Shown: positions 55,338-64,000 of the stretch, piece after piece
Layout: each line of letters starts with the position of its first letter
Numbering within the stretch: position 1 is the stretch's first letter
Origin: Gammaproteobacteria bacterium
GTDB lineage: Bacteria; Pseudomonadota; Gammaproteobacteria; Xanthomonadales; SZUA-36
Direction of reading: 5' to 3'
Length of the DNA stretch: 64,000 bases
NCBI GenBank assembly: GCA_021772935.1
Contig: JAJFLA010000049.1
Span: forward strand, 186,001 to 250,000
Made by a program: the position numbers and the translations under genes
Notes under the pieces: model-generated
Told to the model about the DNA's origin: nothing
What the model saw: the letters and a program-made list of their open reading frames with translations, nothing else
Databases searched by the model: none

Positions 55338-56951
55338 CTACAGTTTTGAAACGCCGCCATAAGCGACGCCGGTTAGTTGTGCCATATCGGCTTTGAAGGT
55401 TGTCAGATCGTCAATTGAAAATTCGCTAAGGTGCTGGTGCCCAGCGGCTCGTGCCAACACTGTCATAAGCTCGACCGCGGCGGAAAAGAACCGTGCAAGT
55501 CTTTCAGCAGCAACGTCGACAGGTAAACGTGCACGCAAATGTGGTTTCTGCGTTGCAATACCCACTGGACAATTATTGGTCTGGCAGGCGCGCATACCCA
55601 GACAGCCAATCGCCTGGATTGCCGCGTTTGACAAGGCAACACCATCCGCACCCAGCGCCATTGCCTTGGCAAAATCAGCCGGGTGTCGTAAACCACCTGT
55701 AATGATCAGGCTGGTATCTGATGCGTGACTAAGGTCCAGGTGACGGCGCGCTCTGGCCAGCGCAGGCACTGTTGGTACAGATATGTTGTCCCTGAAAATC
55801 AGTGGGGCTGCACCGGTACCTCCACCACGACCATCGAGAATAATGTAGTCGACACCTACTTCAAGGGCGGCATCAATATCTTTTTCAATATGTTGGGCCG
55901 AGAGCTTGAACCCTACTGGAATACCGCCGGTATGTTCACGTACTTCAGCCGCGAAATCACGATATTGGCTTAAGCTGGTCCAATCCGGGAACCGGGCAGG
56001 AGATATTGCTGACTGGCCGGCAGGTAATTCTCTTACTGCGGCAATCTTGCCCTGTACTTTGTTACCGGGCAGGTGTCCGCCGGTACCCGTTTTGGCGCCT
56101 TGACCCCCTTTGAAATGAAAGGCCTGGGTTTTAACCACCTTGTCCCAGGAAAACCCAAAGCGGGCCGAAGCCAGTTCATAGAAATACCGCGAGTTTGCGG
56201 CCTGCTCCTCGGGCAGCATGCCACCTTCACCGGAACAAATGCCGGTGCCGGCGAGTTCCGCACCTTTGGCAAGCGCGACTTTTGCTTCTTCGGAAAGTGC
56301 ACCGTAACTCATGTCTGAAACGAACAACGGAATTTTCAGGTGCAGTGGTTTCTTGGCCCTGGGTCCGATAACAAGATCCGTGCCTACGGCGGCCTCGTCC
56401 AGCAGTGGCAATTTGTGCAATTGCCCGACAACAAACTGCAGATCATCCCACTTTGGTAAACTGTCTCTGGGTACACCCATGGCAGCCGACGGGCCGTGGT
56501 GACCAAGCTTGCTAAGTCCTTCGTCTGCCAGTTTACGGATGAATTTCACATAGGGTTCGTCCACCGTGCCTGTTGGGTCCTGGTAATCCCCCTGATAGGC
56601 ACTGCGCTGGTAGGGTTGAGGGTGTTTTTTGGCCCACGCCTCAATTTCGTCTTCATCAACAAAGACCTGACCATCCTCTACCCAGGCATTGAATTTTGGC
56701 AAGGTTTCACTGTGGTTATACTCACTGACGCCTGTATCGAGACGATAATCCCAGCCATGCAGGCCACAAATCAGATTGTCGCCATCGACATGGCCATCCG
56801 CCATCAATGCACCACGGTGCGCGCAGCGGCCATACAATACACTGATGCTCTCATCAACACGTGTAATCACCAGGTCGACATTTGCGATCCGGGCGTGTGC
56901 GGGAACTCGATCTTGAAGTTCGTCCCAGTTCTTTAACGAAATTTTATTCAT
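55338..56951 (-). CDS. Rieske-FMN glutamate-synthase-like fusion protein
   Basis: 537 aa. The N-terminal Rieske domain (about 1-105) has CAHRGALMADGHVDGDNLICGLHGWDY, with both Cys-x-His pairs. The C-terminal FMN-binding glutamate-synthase domain includes PLFVSDMSYGALSEEAKVALAKGAEL, GGQGAKTGTGGHLPGNKV, YIILDGRGGGTGAAPLIF and the 3Fe-4S motif CLGMRACQTNNCPVGIATQ. The N-terminal amidotransferase of true GOGAT is missing. Electron flow from the Rieske centre to FMN is inferred; the substrate is unknown. The start at 56951 (MNKISLKNWDELQ) has AGGA about 9 bases upstream and lies 17 bases after the antiporter stop. Confidence 0.88.
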   Translation of the reverse strand: MNKISLKNWDELQDRVPAHARIANVDLVITRVDESISVLYGRCAHRGALMADGHVDGDNLICGLHGWDYRLDTGVSEYNHSETLPKFNAWVEDGQVFVDEDEIEAWAKKHPQPYQRSAYQGDYQDPTGTVDEPYVKFIRKLADEGLSKLGHHGPSAAMGVPRDSLPKWDDLQFVVGQLHKLPLLDEAAVGTDLVIGPRAKKPLHLKIPLFVSDMSYGALSEEAKVALAKGAELAGTGICSGEGGMLPEEQAANSRYFYELASARFGFSWDKVVKTQAFHFKGGQGAKTGTGGHLPGNKVQGKIAAVRELPAGQSAISPARFPDWTSLSQYRDFAAEVREHTGGIPVGFKLSAQHIEKDIDAALEVGVDYIILDGRGGGTGAAPLIFRDNISVPTVPALARARRHLDLSHASDTSLIITGGLRHPADFAKAMALGADGVALSNAAIQAIGCLGMRACQTNNCPVGIATQKPHLRARLPVDVAAERLARFFSAAVELMTVLARAAGHQHLSEFSIDDLTTFKADMAQLTGVAYGGVSKL

Positions 56952-56967
56952 TTTACTTTGTCCTGTT

Positions 56968-58242
56968 TTAGTCATCTGCAGTAACGATGGTTCCTTCACG
57001 TAAAGGCAGTTCTGAGGTGGCCTCATTCTCTTCACATTCACCCATTCGTGCCGTAAGCCGTCCATATAGACTGGCAAATGGTGCGGCTGTCACACCATGC
57101 AACAGAATACTTAACATAACTGTGATAACGGTGATCGAAAGTAATTCATTCCGGTGAGGTAACTGTGTTTCTTCGAGAATAAGCAGTACAAACAAAATGG
57201 ATGCCAGACCACGTGGACCGAACCAGCCAAGGAAGGATATCGTCGGTAAGCGCAGTCTTGCGCCCATGAGCGAAACCATGATGGGTACCATGCGAATAAT
57301 TGTTAGGCTTAAGATAGCGTAAAGAAATGTCATTGGGCCCGCATGTTGCAAGGCTTCAGGTAATAGTACGGCACCAAAAACCAGAAAAGTTATCAGCATC
57401 AGAAGCTGCCCCTCAGTTTCCATGAACTCGAACAAAAATGTGCAGGGATTGCGTATGGTTTTGCCAAACGTCATGCCACCTACAAAGGCGGCAATAAAGC
57501 CATTACCGCCAATGAGTTCAGAACAGACGTATGTGAATACTGCCACCGAGAGGATACCGATTCCCTGGAATGCGGTATTGGCCCAACCACGCGCTGCTGC
57601 CGTATCGAGCAAACGTGCACCGACAAAGCCGATGACTATGCCTGCCAAAGGCCCCAGCGTGAGTTGTAATGCAATGAAGCGAAGCCATTCTCCTGCTCCC
57701 GATGCATGTTGCTCAACACTTGCGAGGGCGGCAAACAAAAGTACAGCAGGTAGCGCAATGCCGTCATTGAGGCCACTTTCGACATTTATCGCCTGTCGGA
57801 TTCGAACCGGGACAGCTTTTGCTGATACAACGGCTTGACCGAGCGCCGCGTCCGTGGGTGCCAGTAGTGCTGCCAGTAATGCGGCCTCCCAAAATAAAAA
57901 TGATGGAAATAACTGGTTGGCGAAAAATGCTCCGATCATAATTGTCAGTGGCAAGCCAATCAGCAACATGCGCACCGGCAAGTTGTGATCCTGACTTAAC
58001 CGTGAAAGGTCAATACGTGCGGCATCAGTGAATAAAACCAGTATGAGTGTTAGTTCGGCGACAAGGTGAATCGCTGAATGATCCACTTCGACCCTGGCAA
58101 TACCGAGCCCACCTGCGCCTATCACCAAACCGAACAGCGTGAAAACGATCGGAGCTGTGATGATGGTTGTTCGCAGACGGCCTGAGACAAGTGCGTAGAG
58201 TAACAAGCCAGCAGTGATGATCGTGAGTGATAACAGATCCAT
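56968..58242 (-). CDS. Cation:proton antiporter (CPA1, NhaP-like)
   Basis: 424 aa with about 12 hydrophobic helices. LILVLFTDAARIDL, LAALLAPTDAALGQAVVSAKAVP and VESGLNDGIALPAVLLF contain the acidic residues of the CPA1 transport core (APTDA and ESGLNDG). A short acidic cytoplasmic tail follows. It exchanges Na+ or K+ for protons across the inner membrane. The start at 58242 has GGAG with 7-base spacing. It heads a minus-strand run with the Rieske fusion gene. Confidence 0.9.
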   Translation of the reverse strand: MDLLSLTIITAGLLLYALVSGRLRTTIITAPIVFTLFGLVIGAGGLGIARVEVDHSAIHLVAELTLILVLFTDAARIDLSRLSQDHNLPVRMLLIGLPLTIMIGAFFANQLFPSFLFWEAALLAALLAPTDAALGQAVVSAKAVPVRIRQAINVESGLNDGIALPAVLLFAALASVEQHASGAGEWLRFIALQLTLGPLAGIVIGFVGARLLDTAAARGWANTAFQGIGILSVAVFTYVCSELIGGNGFIAAFVGGMTFGKTIRNPCTFLFEFMETEGQLLMLITFLVFGAVLLPEALQHAGPMTFLYAILSLTIIRMVPIMVSLMGARLRLPTISFLGWFGPRGLASILFVLLILEETQLPHRNELLSITVITVMLSILLHGVTAAPFASLYGRLTARMGECEENEATSELPLREGTIVTADD

Positions 58243-58498
58243 TATTCGCTCCAACGGCGATGTGTATTAAGCAATCGCTCCGTAATGAAATCGGGCAGGT
58301 CGTAGTGTTTGGTTTTGTTCAAAGCTTGTTCCTTCGCATGGTTCGGTGTTGACGCGCGTGGCTACCTTGCTTTGATGTCAGATAAGCATCTGCACATATG
58401 AAGCTATTTGCTCAGCATCATCATTGATGCATGGCTTCCATGATCGGTTACACTTGTGTCGAAATAAGTTAGCACGAATGGGATCGTCATGATTTCCG

Positions 58499-59155
58499 AT
58501 GACTGATCATACCAATTTGCGACGAACGGACAACACCAGCAAATCACCAATGCAGGAAGAAAAACCAAAACAGGAAAACACCTTGTCGGAGTCTGACCGA
58601 GGCACAGTGTCCGATGACCAAGAGCGACTGGTCCGCGACAACATCAGTTGGATGATGGCGCTGGCACAGCGCATGCTCGGTGAGCGAGCCTTGGCCGAAG
58701 ACGCAGTGCAGAATGCATTCATTTCCGCATTTTCTGGCTTGCCAGGCTTTGAGGGACGCTCAAGTGTAAAGACCTGGTTACATCGCATTACGATCAACGC
58801 GTCCCTGATGATACTACGCAAGCAAAAAAGACTTGGTGAAGAATCTATTGATGCGTATCTTCCCGAGTTCGACCAAAACTCTTGTCGCATTGAGGCACCC
58901 TGGCCGACACTCGCAACAGCTGATGAGATTCTGGATGACGAGAGGTTACGGGCATTGGTTTATGAAAAAGTTGCGCTGTTACCGGAAACCTATCGTATCG
59001 TTTTCCAGCTTCGTGACATCGAAGGTTATGACACCGGTGAAGTTGCAGAGCTTCTGGGTATTTCCATCAGTAACGCAAAAGTACGACTGCATCGGGCTCG
59101 GTCGGCGCTTAAAAAGCTACTGGAGCCCGTCCTTCGCGGGGAGGTGCAATCATGA
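58499..59155 (+). CDS. ECF-type RNA polymerase sigma factor
   Basis: 218 aa. Region 2 is AEDAVQNAFISAFSGLPGFEGRSSVKTWLHRITIN (about 71-107). Region 4 is LPETYRIVFQLRDIEGYDTGEVAELLGISISNAKVRLHRARSALK (about 160-205). A charged N-terminal extension of about 45 residues precedes them. The stop codon overlaps the start of a zinc-finger anti-sigma gene, the usual pairing. No autoregulatory promoter motif was confidently seen in the 256-base gap shared with the divergent antiporter. Confidence 0.93.
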   Translation: MTDHTNLRRTDNTSKSPMQEEKPKQENTLSESDRGTVSDDQERLVRDNISWMMALAQRMLGERALAEDAVQNAFISAFSGLPGFEGRSSVKTWLHRITINASLMILRKQKRLGEESIDAYLPEFDQNSCRIEAPWPTLATADEILDDERLRALVYEKVALLPETYRIVFQLRDIEGYDTGEVAELLGISISNAKVRLHRARSALKKLLEPVLRGEVQS

Positions 59156-59463
59156 CTCATGTGCACAAAGCGGGCCTGCGAAACTGGCTTAAAGGCATTA
59201 TGCTTAAACGCGTGCATCGTATGATTACCTGTGAGGAGTTCGAAGATTTTGTCTTGAGCTACCTGGATGGCGAGTTACCCTACAGGCAGCGATCAGTTTT
59301 TGAATGGCATATGAAGGTCTGTCGCGAGTGTCGGGATTATCTGGCCGCCTACCAACGTGCCACCGAATTGGGCCAAGCGGTCTTGTTGTCACCGCATGAG
59401 CCTGTACCAGAGGATGTGCCCGAAGACCTGATCAAAGCTATTCTTGATGCACGCACACGTTGA
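59152..59463 (+). CDS. Zinc-finger anti-sigma factor
   Basis: 103 aa. ITCEEFEDFVLSYLDGELPYRQRSVFEWHMKVCRECRDYLAAYQRA carries the H-x3-C-x2-C motif of zf-HC2/ZAS anti-sigma proteins (about residues 25-70). No transmembrane segment follows, so it is a soluble, possibly redox-responsive, regulator of the sigma factor it overlaps by 4 bases. Confidence 0.9.
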   Translation: MTHVHKAGLRNWLKGIMLKRVHRMITCEEFEDFVLSYLDGELPYRQRSVFEWHMKVCRECRDYLAAYQRATELGQAVLLSPHEPVPEDVPEDLIKAILDARTR

Positions 59464-59537
59464 ACTGCATACTCAAGAGGCGGCCCAGGACTCTGACTGC
59501 GGGTCATGGCTTGGCATAACATCATTTAATGCCGCGA

Positions 59538-60389
59538 TTACTCGGTTACACGAAAATGTCTGTTCGCTCTATTTGTGAAAATTTTAGCCAACCAGGGCAG
59601 GTAGCGGTTAGTTAATACGAGTAATTTATATTGCCTGCCGGGTATAACGACTGTTTTTCCCTTGTCTGCAGCCATGACCTCGATGGTATCTGCGACGACG
59701 TCTTTGGCTTCCAGCCATAAATAACCCGGAAGCTGGCTGATCATTTCACGGGTACCGTTGACATCGTGAAAGTCGCTGTAGGTAAAGCCCGGACACAATG
59801 CGCAGACTTTCACCCCATCATCGGCGTTTTCCAGGGCCAGCGATTCACTGAACTTGATCAGGAAAGATTTGCTGGCACCGTAAAGCGTATGACCGGCGCT
59901 TGAGGAAATCAGTCCCGCAACTGATGCTACGTTAACAATGAATCCCCGGCCGCGCTCCTGCATGCCAGGCAGCAGTCGCCAGGTTAATTCACATACTGCG
60001 GTCATCATGACCTGGATAAAGTCGGCATGTTCCTGCCAGTCAGGCACATGGAAACTTCCAGGCAAACCATAGCCTGCGTTGTTAACCAGGTATTCAATTG
60101 CGATGTTTTCTTGTTTGAGGCGCTCAACGATTGCCACGCAAGCATTCTTTTGAGATAGGTCTGCAGTAATAATAATACTTGAGGTGCCATATGAATCTTT
60201 GAGTTCATCCGCTACCGTTTGTAGTTTTTCAGCGCGTCTGGCAACCAATACCAGTTGATAGCCCTGCGCGGCAAGTTGGCGGCAGAATTCGGCACCGATG
60301 CCTGCGGATGCACCCGTTACCAATGCCCATGATTTCTGATTGTTTGTAGCCGTGCTTTCCTGTCCCATATCGGTGTTGACCTGTATCAT
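59538..60389 (-). CDS. Short-chain dehydrogenase/reductase
   Basis: 283 aa. The NAD(P)-binding TGASAGIGAEFCRQLA (about 26-40), NNAGYG and the catalytic YGASKSFLIKFS (Tyr-x3-Lys) are classical SDR elements, with the Ser in NVASVAGLISSSAG. The C-terminal region (KTVVIPGRQYKLLVLTNRYLPWLAKIF) resembles the DltE/YqjQ-type subgroup. The substrate is unknown. It is convergent with the anti-sigma gene and divergent from nnrU. Confidence 0.9.
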   Translation of the reverse strand: MIQVNTDMGQESTATNNQKSWALVTGASAGIGAEFCRQLAAQGYQLVLVARRAEKLQTVADELKDSYGTSSIIITADLSQKNACVAIVERLKQENIAIEYLVNNAGYGLPGSFHVPDWQEHADFIQVMMTAVCELTWRLLPGMQERGRGFIVNVASVAGLISSSAGHTLYGASKSFLIKFSESLALENADDGVKVCALCPGFTYSDFHDVNGTREMISQLPGYLWLEAKDVVADTIEVMAADKGKTVVIPGRQYKLLVLTNRYLPWLAKIFTNRANRHFRVTE

Positions 60390-60486
60390 GTGAATTTAAA
60401 TCATGCTACTACATCTTTGACAAAAATGAATTGGAATACATCTGTAATATGTGATGGTTCCTTAATATATCCGGGAGGGCTATAAC

Positions 60487-61068
60487 ATGACACGACTTGC
60501 ATTGGGTGTATTACTCTGGAGTGTTGTTCATTTTATTCCGGCATTGGCTGTAGATTTCAAAAAGAATGTCGTCAACCGTATTGGTGAACAGCCTTACAAG
60601 GGTGTATTTGCCCTGTTGATGGTTTTTTCCCTTTATCTGATCATCTCTGGCTGGAAATCCATCGGTATAGAAGTGCCCGATGGCACCGAAGTGATTTTCA
60701 CTTCGCCAAGTTGGGGCAAACCTGCAGCAGCTTTACTGGTACTGATTGGCTACATTCTGTTTCTGGCACCTTATCAGCCCAGTAATATCAAGCGACTGAT
60801 GCGTCACCCGCAGTTAGCTGGCATGCTGTGTTGGGGGGTCGGTCATGTACTGGCTCTGGGTACGGCTCGGGCGATGGTGTTGTTTGGTGGCCTGGCAGGG
60901 TGGGCAATCATCGAAACAGTACTACTCAACCACAGAGATGGCAATTGGCTCAAACCTGACAGGGTCGCATTTAAAAAAGATGTCGCAATTGTGCTGTTTG
61001 GCATTTTGGCTTACATGGTAGTGGGGTTCAGTCATCACTTTCTGTTCGGTGTTTCGCCGTTCAGTTGA
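60487..61068 (+). CDS. NnrU family integral membrane protein
   Basis: 193 aa with about five hydrophobic helices. LGVLLWSVVHFIPALAVDFKKNVVNRIGEQPYKGVFALLMVFSLYLIISGWKS and IKRLMRHPQLAGMLCWGVGHVLALGTARAMVLFGGLAGWAIIETVLLNHRDG are the NnrU signatures. Members occur near denitrification genes but also widely elsewhere; a link to isoprenoid or haem-type isomerases (MAPEG-like fold) has been proposed. Nothing nearby relates it to nitric oxide. Confidence 0.88.
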   Translation: MTRLALGVLLWSVVHFIPALAVDFKKNVVNRIGEQPYKGVFALLMVFSLYLIISGWKSIGIEVPDGTEVIFTSPSWGKPAAALLVLIGYILFLAPYQPSNIKRLMRHPQLAGMLCWGVGHVLALGTARAMVLFGGLAGWAIIETVLLNHRDGNWLKPDRVAFKKDVAIVLFGILAYMVVGFSHHFLFGVSPFS

Positions 61069-61198
61069 AGCCAGCCGTGTAATTGACCTGCATCATTTGT
61101 TTTTTTAGCCATGTATCGCATCATCTCTATCGTTTTTAGACTTGCGACAACAGCGGTGCGTGGGTATGCTTGCGCGCCTCGCGTCTAACAGAGCAATA

Positions 61199-61954
61199 AT
61201 GATGAGAAAAATACTGGTTGCAGGTAACTGGAAGATGCATGGGTCTAAAACCATGGTCCGTTCTCTGCTTGAAGGCTTATTAAAAGGCAGCTCAATGAAT
61301 GGCAATGCCGATCTGGCTGTATTTCCTTCATTTCCCTACTTGTCGCTGACAGAGTCTATCTTGTCCGGTAGTCATATCCAGTGGGGTGGGCAAACGCTGA
61401 ATCCAAACGCACAGGGCGCCCACAGTGGAGAGACCAGCGGTAGCATGCTGGCAGATATGGGCTGCCGTTATGTGTTGGTGGGTCATTCGGAGCGACGCTC
61501 AATCTATGCTGAAAGTGATGTAGATGTTGCACTGCGATTCAAAGCTGCGCTCGATACCGGATTGGAGCCGGTACTGTGTGTGGGAGAAACACAGGAAGAG
61601 CGTGAAGGTGGTCAAACTGAAGCCGTAGTTGGACGCCAGCTGGATGCAGTTATCGGTAGTGTTGGTATGGATGCTTTTAATCATGCCATCATTGCATACG
61701 AACCGGTTTGGGCGATTGGAACCGGTTTGACCGCGACGCCGCAACAGGCACAGTCTGTACATGCATTTATACGTGACAAATTATCATCTCTCGATGTTAT
61801 AATAAGTGATCAATTACGAATTCTATACGGCGGCAGTGTGAATGGTTCCAATGCCGTCGAATTGTTTGCCCAGAGTGATATCGATGGCGGACTTGTTGGA
61901 GGAGCTTCACTGACAGCCGAAGACTTCCTTGCAATCTATAGCGCCGCTGCTTAA
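61199..61954 (+). CDS. tpiA: Triose-phosphate isomerase
   Basis: 251 aa. AGNWKMHGSK (Lys12), YVLVGHSERR (His96) and IAYEPVWAIGTGLTATP (Glu168) hold the catalytic residues, and LYGGSVNGSNAVELFAQSDIDGGLVGGASL is the phosphate-binding end. Two adjacent ATGs (61199 and 61202) are equally plausible starts. It precedes secG by 26 bases, the common tpiA-secG pair. Confidence 0.97.
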   Translation: MMRKILVAGNWKMHGSKTMVRSLLEGLLKGSSMNGNADLAVFPSFPYLSLTESILSGSHIQWGGQTLNPNAQGAHSGETSGSMLADMGCRYVLVGHSERRSIYAESDVDVALRFKAALDTGLEPVLCVGETQEEREGGQTEAVVGRQLDAVIGSVGMDAFNHAIIAYEPVWAIGTGLTATPQQAQSVHAFIRDKLSSLDVIISDQLRILYGGSVNGSNAVELFAQSDIDGGLVGGASLTAEDFLAIYSAAA

Positions 61955-61980
61955 AGGGTGCTCGACAAAACGGAATATAT

Positions 61981-62469
61981 ATGCAGGTTTTAAACATTTT
62001 TCATGTGTTGGTCGCTATTGCGATGATCGCTTTTATTTTAATTCAAAAAGGCGCCGGTGCTACCGCTGGTGCCGCTTTCGGTAGCGGCGCGTCGGGTACC
62101 GTTTTTGGCTCCCGTGGTGCTGGCAATTTTCTGTCGCGTTCTACGTGGGTACTGGCTACGTTTTTTTGTCTAATCAGTCTGACCATGGCGGTGATGGCTT
62201 CACGCGCCAGCATCACACCTGAAACTGATCTTGGTGTGGTCGCACCCACTGTGGTGACAGAAGAGACAACAGAACAGGCTGTGCTGGATATACCTGTCGC
62301 GAGTAAGGTTGCTGGGGATTCGGACATGCCCGCATTTGATGCGGTGATTGCCGAACCTGTGACGGAAGCTGACCTGCCAGTGATTGAAGCGGGCTCCGGG
62401 ACAGACACTGGGGCAGCACCGACAAATGATAGTTCAGCTGAAGATACGTCTACTGGCGAAGGGTCCTGA
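61981..62469 (+). CDS. secG: SecG preprotein translocase subunit
   Basis: 162 aa. Two transmembrane helices (about 3-22 and 54-74) flank the conserved cytoplasmic loop KGAGATAGAAFGSGASGTVFGSRGAGNFLSR. It is longer than E. coli SecG (110 aa): the last 85 residues are acidic and rich in Asp, Glu, Thr and Ala (EETTEQAVLDIP, EPVTEADLPVIEAG). It is a component of the SecYEG channel. tRNA-Leu begins 16 bases after the stop. Confidence 0.95.
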   Translation: MQVLNIFHVLVAIAMIAFILIQKGAGATAGAAFGSGASGTVFGSRGAGNFLSRSTWVLATFFCLISLTMAVMASRASITPETDLGVVAPTVVTEETTEQAVLDIPVASKVAGDSDMPAFDAVIAEPVTEADLPVIEAGSGTDTGAAPTNDSSAEDTSTGEGS

Positions 62470-62484
62470 GGTAGCGAAAGAATA

Positions 62485-62569
62485 GCCCAAGTGGTGGAAT
62501 TGGTAGACACGCTATCTTGAGGGGGTAGTGACGTAAGTCGTGCCGGTTCGAGTCCGGCCTTGGGCACCA
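62485..62569 (+). tRNA. tRNA-Leu (anticodon GAG)
   Basis: 85 bases including CCA. The acceptor stem GCCCAAG pairs with CTTGGGC. The anticodon arm is CTATC-TTGAGGG-GGTAG with GAG at positions 34-36. It has a long variable arm as in class II tRNAs and GTTCGAG in the T loop. It lies between secG and nuoA, a typical gammaproteobacterial location. Confidence 0.97.
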
Positions 62570-62620
62570 TTTTTAAATGGACGGAATAACACCGTCCGCG
62601 CAATGAATTGAGACTGGAGT

Positions 62621-62977
62621 ATGCTTGCACAATACCTGCCAATTCTGATTTTTCTCTGTATTTCTACAGTCATTGGCATTGCGTTGATCATTATCGGCGG
62701 TTTGCTGGGGCCCACCAAGCCCGATAGTGAGAAATTATCTCCTTATGAGTGTGGTTTTGAAGCTTTTGAGGACACCCGCACGAAATTTGATGTTCGTTAC
62801 TACCTGGTAGCGATCCTGTTCATTATTTTTGATCTTGAAATCACATTCTTCCTGCCCTGGGCGCTGGCCCTGGATACGTTGGGTATATTTGGTGTTGCAG
62901 CCATGTTCGTGTTCGTTATTGAGCTGGTTATCGGCTATTTTGTGATCTGGAAACGAGGTGCGCTAGAGTGGGAATGA
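62621..62977 (+). CDS. nuoA: NADH-quinone oxidoreductase subunit A
   Basis: 118 aa with three transmembrane helices (about 7-28, 64-85, 90-112). [54 protein letters not shown] is the NuoA signature, with the conserved loop Cys. It is a membrane subunit of complex I. It overlaps nuoB (ATGA). Confidence 0.97.
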   Translation: MLAQYLPILIFLCISTVIGIALIIIGGLLGPTKPDSEKLSPYECGFEAFEDTRTKFDVRYYLVAILFIIFDLEITFFLPWALALDTLGIFGVAAMFVFVIELVIGYFVIWKRGALEWE

Positions 62978-63519
62978 TGGACATAATGTATCCGGGCCGG
63001 GATACGGAGCTTGGTGAGGTAGATGACATTCTAAGACCCAGTGCGGATAGCAACCCCTTGCTGGCCCGCGGTGTGGTTACCACTTCGCTCGACGCTCTCA
63101 TTAACTGGGCAAGAACTGGTTCGATGTGGCCGGTTTCTTTCGGTCTGGCTTGTTGTGCGGTGGAAATGATGCAGGCCGGTGCAGCGCGTTATGACCTTGA
63201 TCGCTTTGGCGTTATCTTTCGCCCCAGCCCGCGTCAGTCAGATGTGATGATAGTGGCCGGAACCCTGGTCAATAAAATGGCACCCGCAATGCGCAAGGTA
63301 TATGACCAGATGGCTGAGCCGAGATGGGTCATTTCGATGGGTTCCTGTGCCAATGGCGGCGGCTATTACCATTACTCCTATTCGGTGACACGTGGTTGTG
63401 ACCGCATCGTGCCGGTGGATGTCTATGTGCCCGGTTGTCCGCCGACAGCGGAAGCCCTGATTTACGGTATTTTGCAGTTGCAGAAGAAAATCCGTCGTAC
63501 CGATACGATTGCCAGGTGA
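62974..63519 (+). CDS. nuoB: NADH-quinone oxidoreductase subunit B
   Basis: 181 aa. Cluster N2 ligands are Cys60 and Cys61 (LACCAVEMM), Cys125 ([22 protein letters not shown]) and Cys155 ([11 protein letters not shown]). It carries the last Fe-S cluster that reduces quinone. The start is taken as ATG 62974, overlapping the nuoA stop; a GTG at 62968 and an ATG at 62977 are alternatives. Confidence 0.96.
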   Translation: MMDIMYPGRDTELGEVDDILRPSADSNPLLARGVVTTSLDALINWARTGSMWPVSFGLACCAVEMMQAGAARYDLDRFGVIFRPSPRQSDVMIVAGTLVNKMAPAMRKVYDQMAEPRWVISMGSCANGGGYYHYSYSVTRGCDRIVPVDVYVPGCPPTAEALIYGILQLQKKIRRTDTIAR

Positions 63520-63523
63520 TGTG

Positions 63524-64000
63524 ATGATTGACGTGTCTAATAGCCTGTGCGATCAACTCGTTACTTGTTTTGGTGATCGAATCACCGTATCCGAGCCAGG
63601 TTCCGAAATAGTCACCATTCAGGTGCCGGTCGATGAATGGCTGGAGGTTGCTCAAACCCTTCGTGACGACACACGATTTGCATTCGGCCAGTTAACCGAT
63701 TTGTGTGGTGTTGATTATCTTGGTTATGGCCAGGTAGAGTGGGAAACGAATGACGCAACACACGATGGGTTCAGTCGTGGTGTTGAGGCTTTGGGTCCGG
63801 GTCGTTTTGACTGGAAAAGCCGCCCCGAATCCAGCGACGCTGAACAACGTTTCAGCGTGGTAGTACACCTGCTTTCGATCAACCACAATACACGTTTACG
63901 GATGACAACCTTTGCCGCTGATGAGGGTTTACTCATCGTGCCATCATTGGTTGAAATCTGGAACTCTGCCAATTGGTACGAGCGTGAAACTTTCGACCTC
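63524..64000 (+). CDS. nuoC: NADH-quinone oxidoreductase subunit C (5' part)
   Basis: The first 159 codons are in the window and the frame is open to the edge. MIDVSNSLCDQLVTCFGDRI, FGQLTDLCGVDYLGYG and FSVVVHLLSINHNTRLRMTTFAADEGLLIVPSLVEIWNSANWYERETFDL match the 30-kDa subunit. The insert of about 30 residues after DYLGYG (about 70-100) is rich in polar residues. It begins 4 bases after nuoB in the nuo operon. Confidence 0.95.
   Translation, partial: MIDVSNSLCDQLVTCFGDRITVSEPGSEIVTIQVPVDEWLEVAQTLRDDTRFAFGQLTDLCGVDYLGYGQVEWETNDATHDGFSRGVEALGPGRFDWKSRPESSDAEQRFSVVVHLLSINHNTRLRMTTFAADEGLLIVPSLVEIWNSANWYERETFDL

Noticed and set aside
62043-62642. 199-aa minus-strand open frame covering secG and tRNA-Leu
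   Set aside because: Reads through the tRNA on the opposite strand (the familiar spurious GLEPARL-type translation) and overlaps secG.
1-64000. CRISPR arrays, phage genes, intact insertion sequences
   Set aside because: No regularly spaced direct repeats and no transposase, integrase or phage structural proteins were found on reading both strands.

Overview
The window looks like chromosome of a gammaproteobacterium, probably marine or environmental and rich in lipid and aromatic catabolism. The main evidence is the housekeeping order leuS-lptE-holA-nadD-rsfS-rlmH-maf-rng-yhdP-tldD, then darP and pmbA, and the order tpiA-secG-tRNA-Leu-nuoABC at the right end. Base composition is roughly balanced. 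The genus cannot be fixed by reading alone. No intact transposase, integrase, phage gene, CRISPR array or rRNA was seen.

Region 1 (1-12 kb) is a phenylacetate (paa) locus. paaA runs off the left edge. A hybrid sensor kinase, paaJ, paaI and paaG lie on the minus strand, and paaY is divergent from paaG. A periplasmic M48 lipoprotein with TPRs and two small membrane proteins follow. paaZ is the last gene of a minus-strand operon that begins with a fused E1 and an E2 of a 2-oxoacid dehydrogenase (12.6-14.7 kb), divergent from an Lrp/AsnC regulator. The two paa promoter regions share an inverted repeat with identical 31-bp half-site spacing. The E1/lrp intergenic region has a perfect 12-bp inverted repeat that covers both putative -10 boxes.

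Region 2 (15-37 kb) is core housekeeping: a class V aminotransferase, tRNA-Glu(CTC), pcnB-folK, a possible small RNA with its own promoter and terminator, pgi, and the long leuS-to-pmbA block (leucyl-tRNA charging, LPS assembly, DNA polymerase delta, NAD synthesis, ribosome silencing and rRNA methylation, RNase G, envelope lipid transport, TldD/E protease).

Region 3 (37-59.5 kb) is accessory. It holds a YidC/EMC3-like membrane protein with an alkaline-phosphatase-superfamily enzyme, a sulfatase-fold lipoprotein without the usual formylglycine motif, a sulfotransferase, a large exported protein with caspase/C13-like motifs, ergothioneine genes egtB-egtD, a four-gene cluster of unknown exported proteins, a YafJ/EgtC-like amidotransferase, a truncated Rieske ORF, a DUF5996 protein, a Rieske-glutamate-synthase fusion, a cation/proton antiporter and an ECF sigma/anti-sigma pair. 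Two decayed 3'-end copies, one of the sulfotransferase and one of egtD, each lie on the far side of a block of unknown exported genes. This suggests these blocks were inserted next to, or by duplication of, the 3' ends of those genes.

Region 4 (59.5-64 kb) has a short-chain dehydrogenase, nnrU, tpiA, secG, tRNA-Leu(GAG) and the start of the nuo operon, with nuoC running off the right edge.
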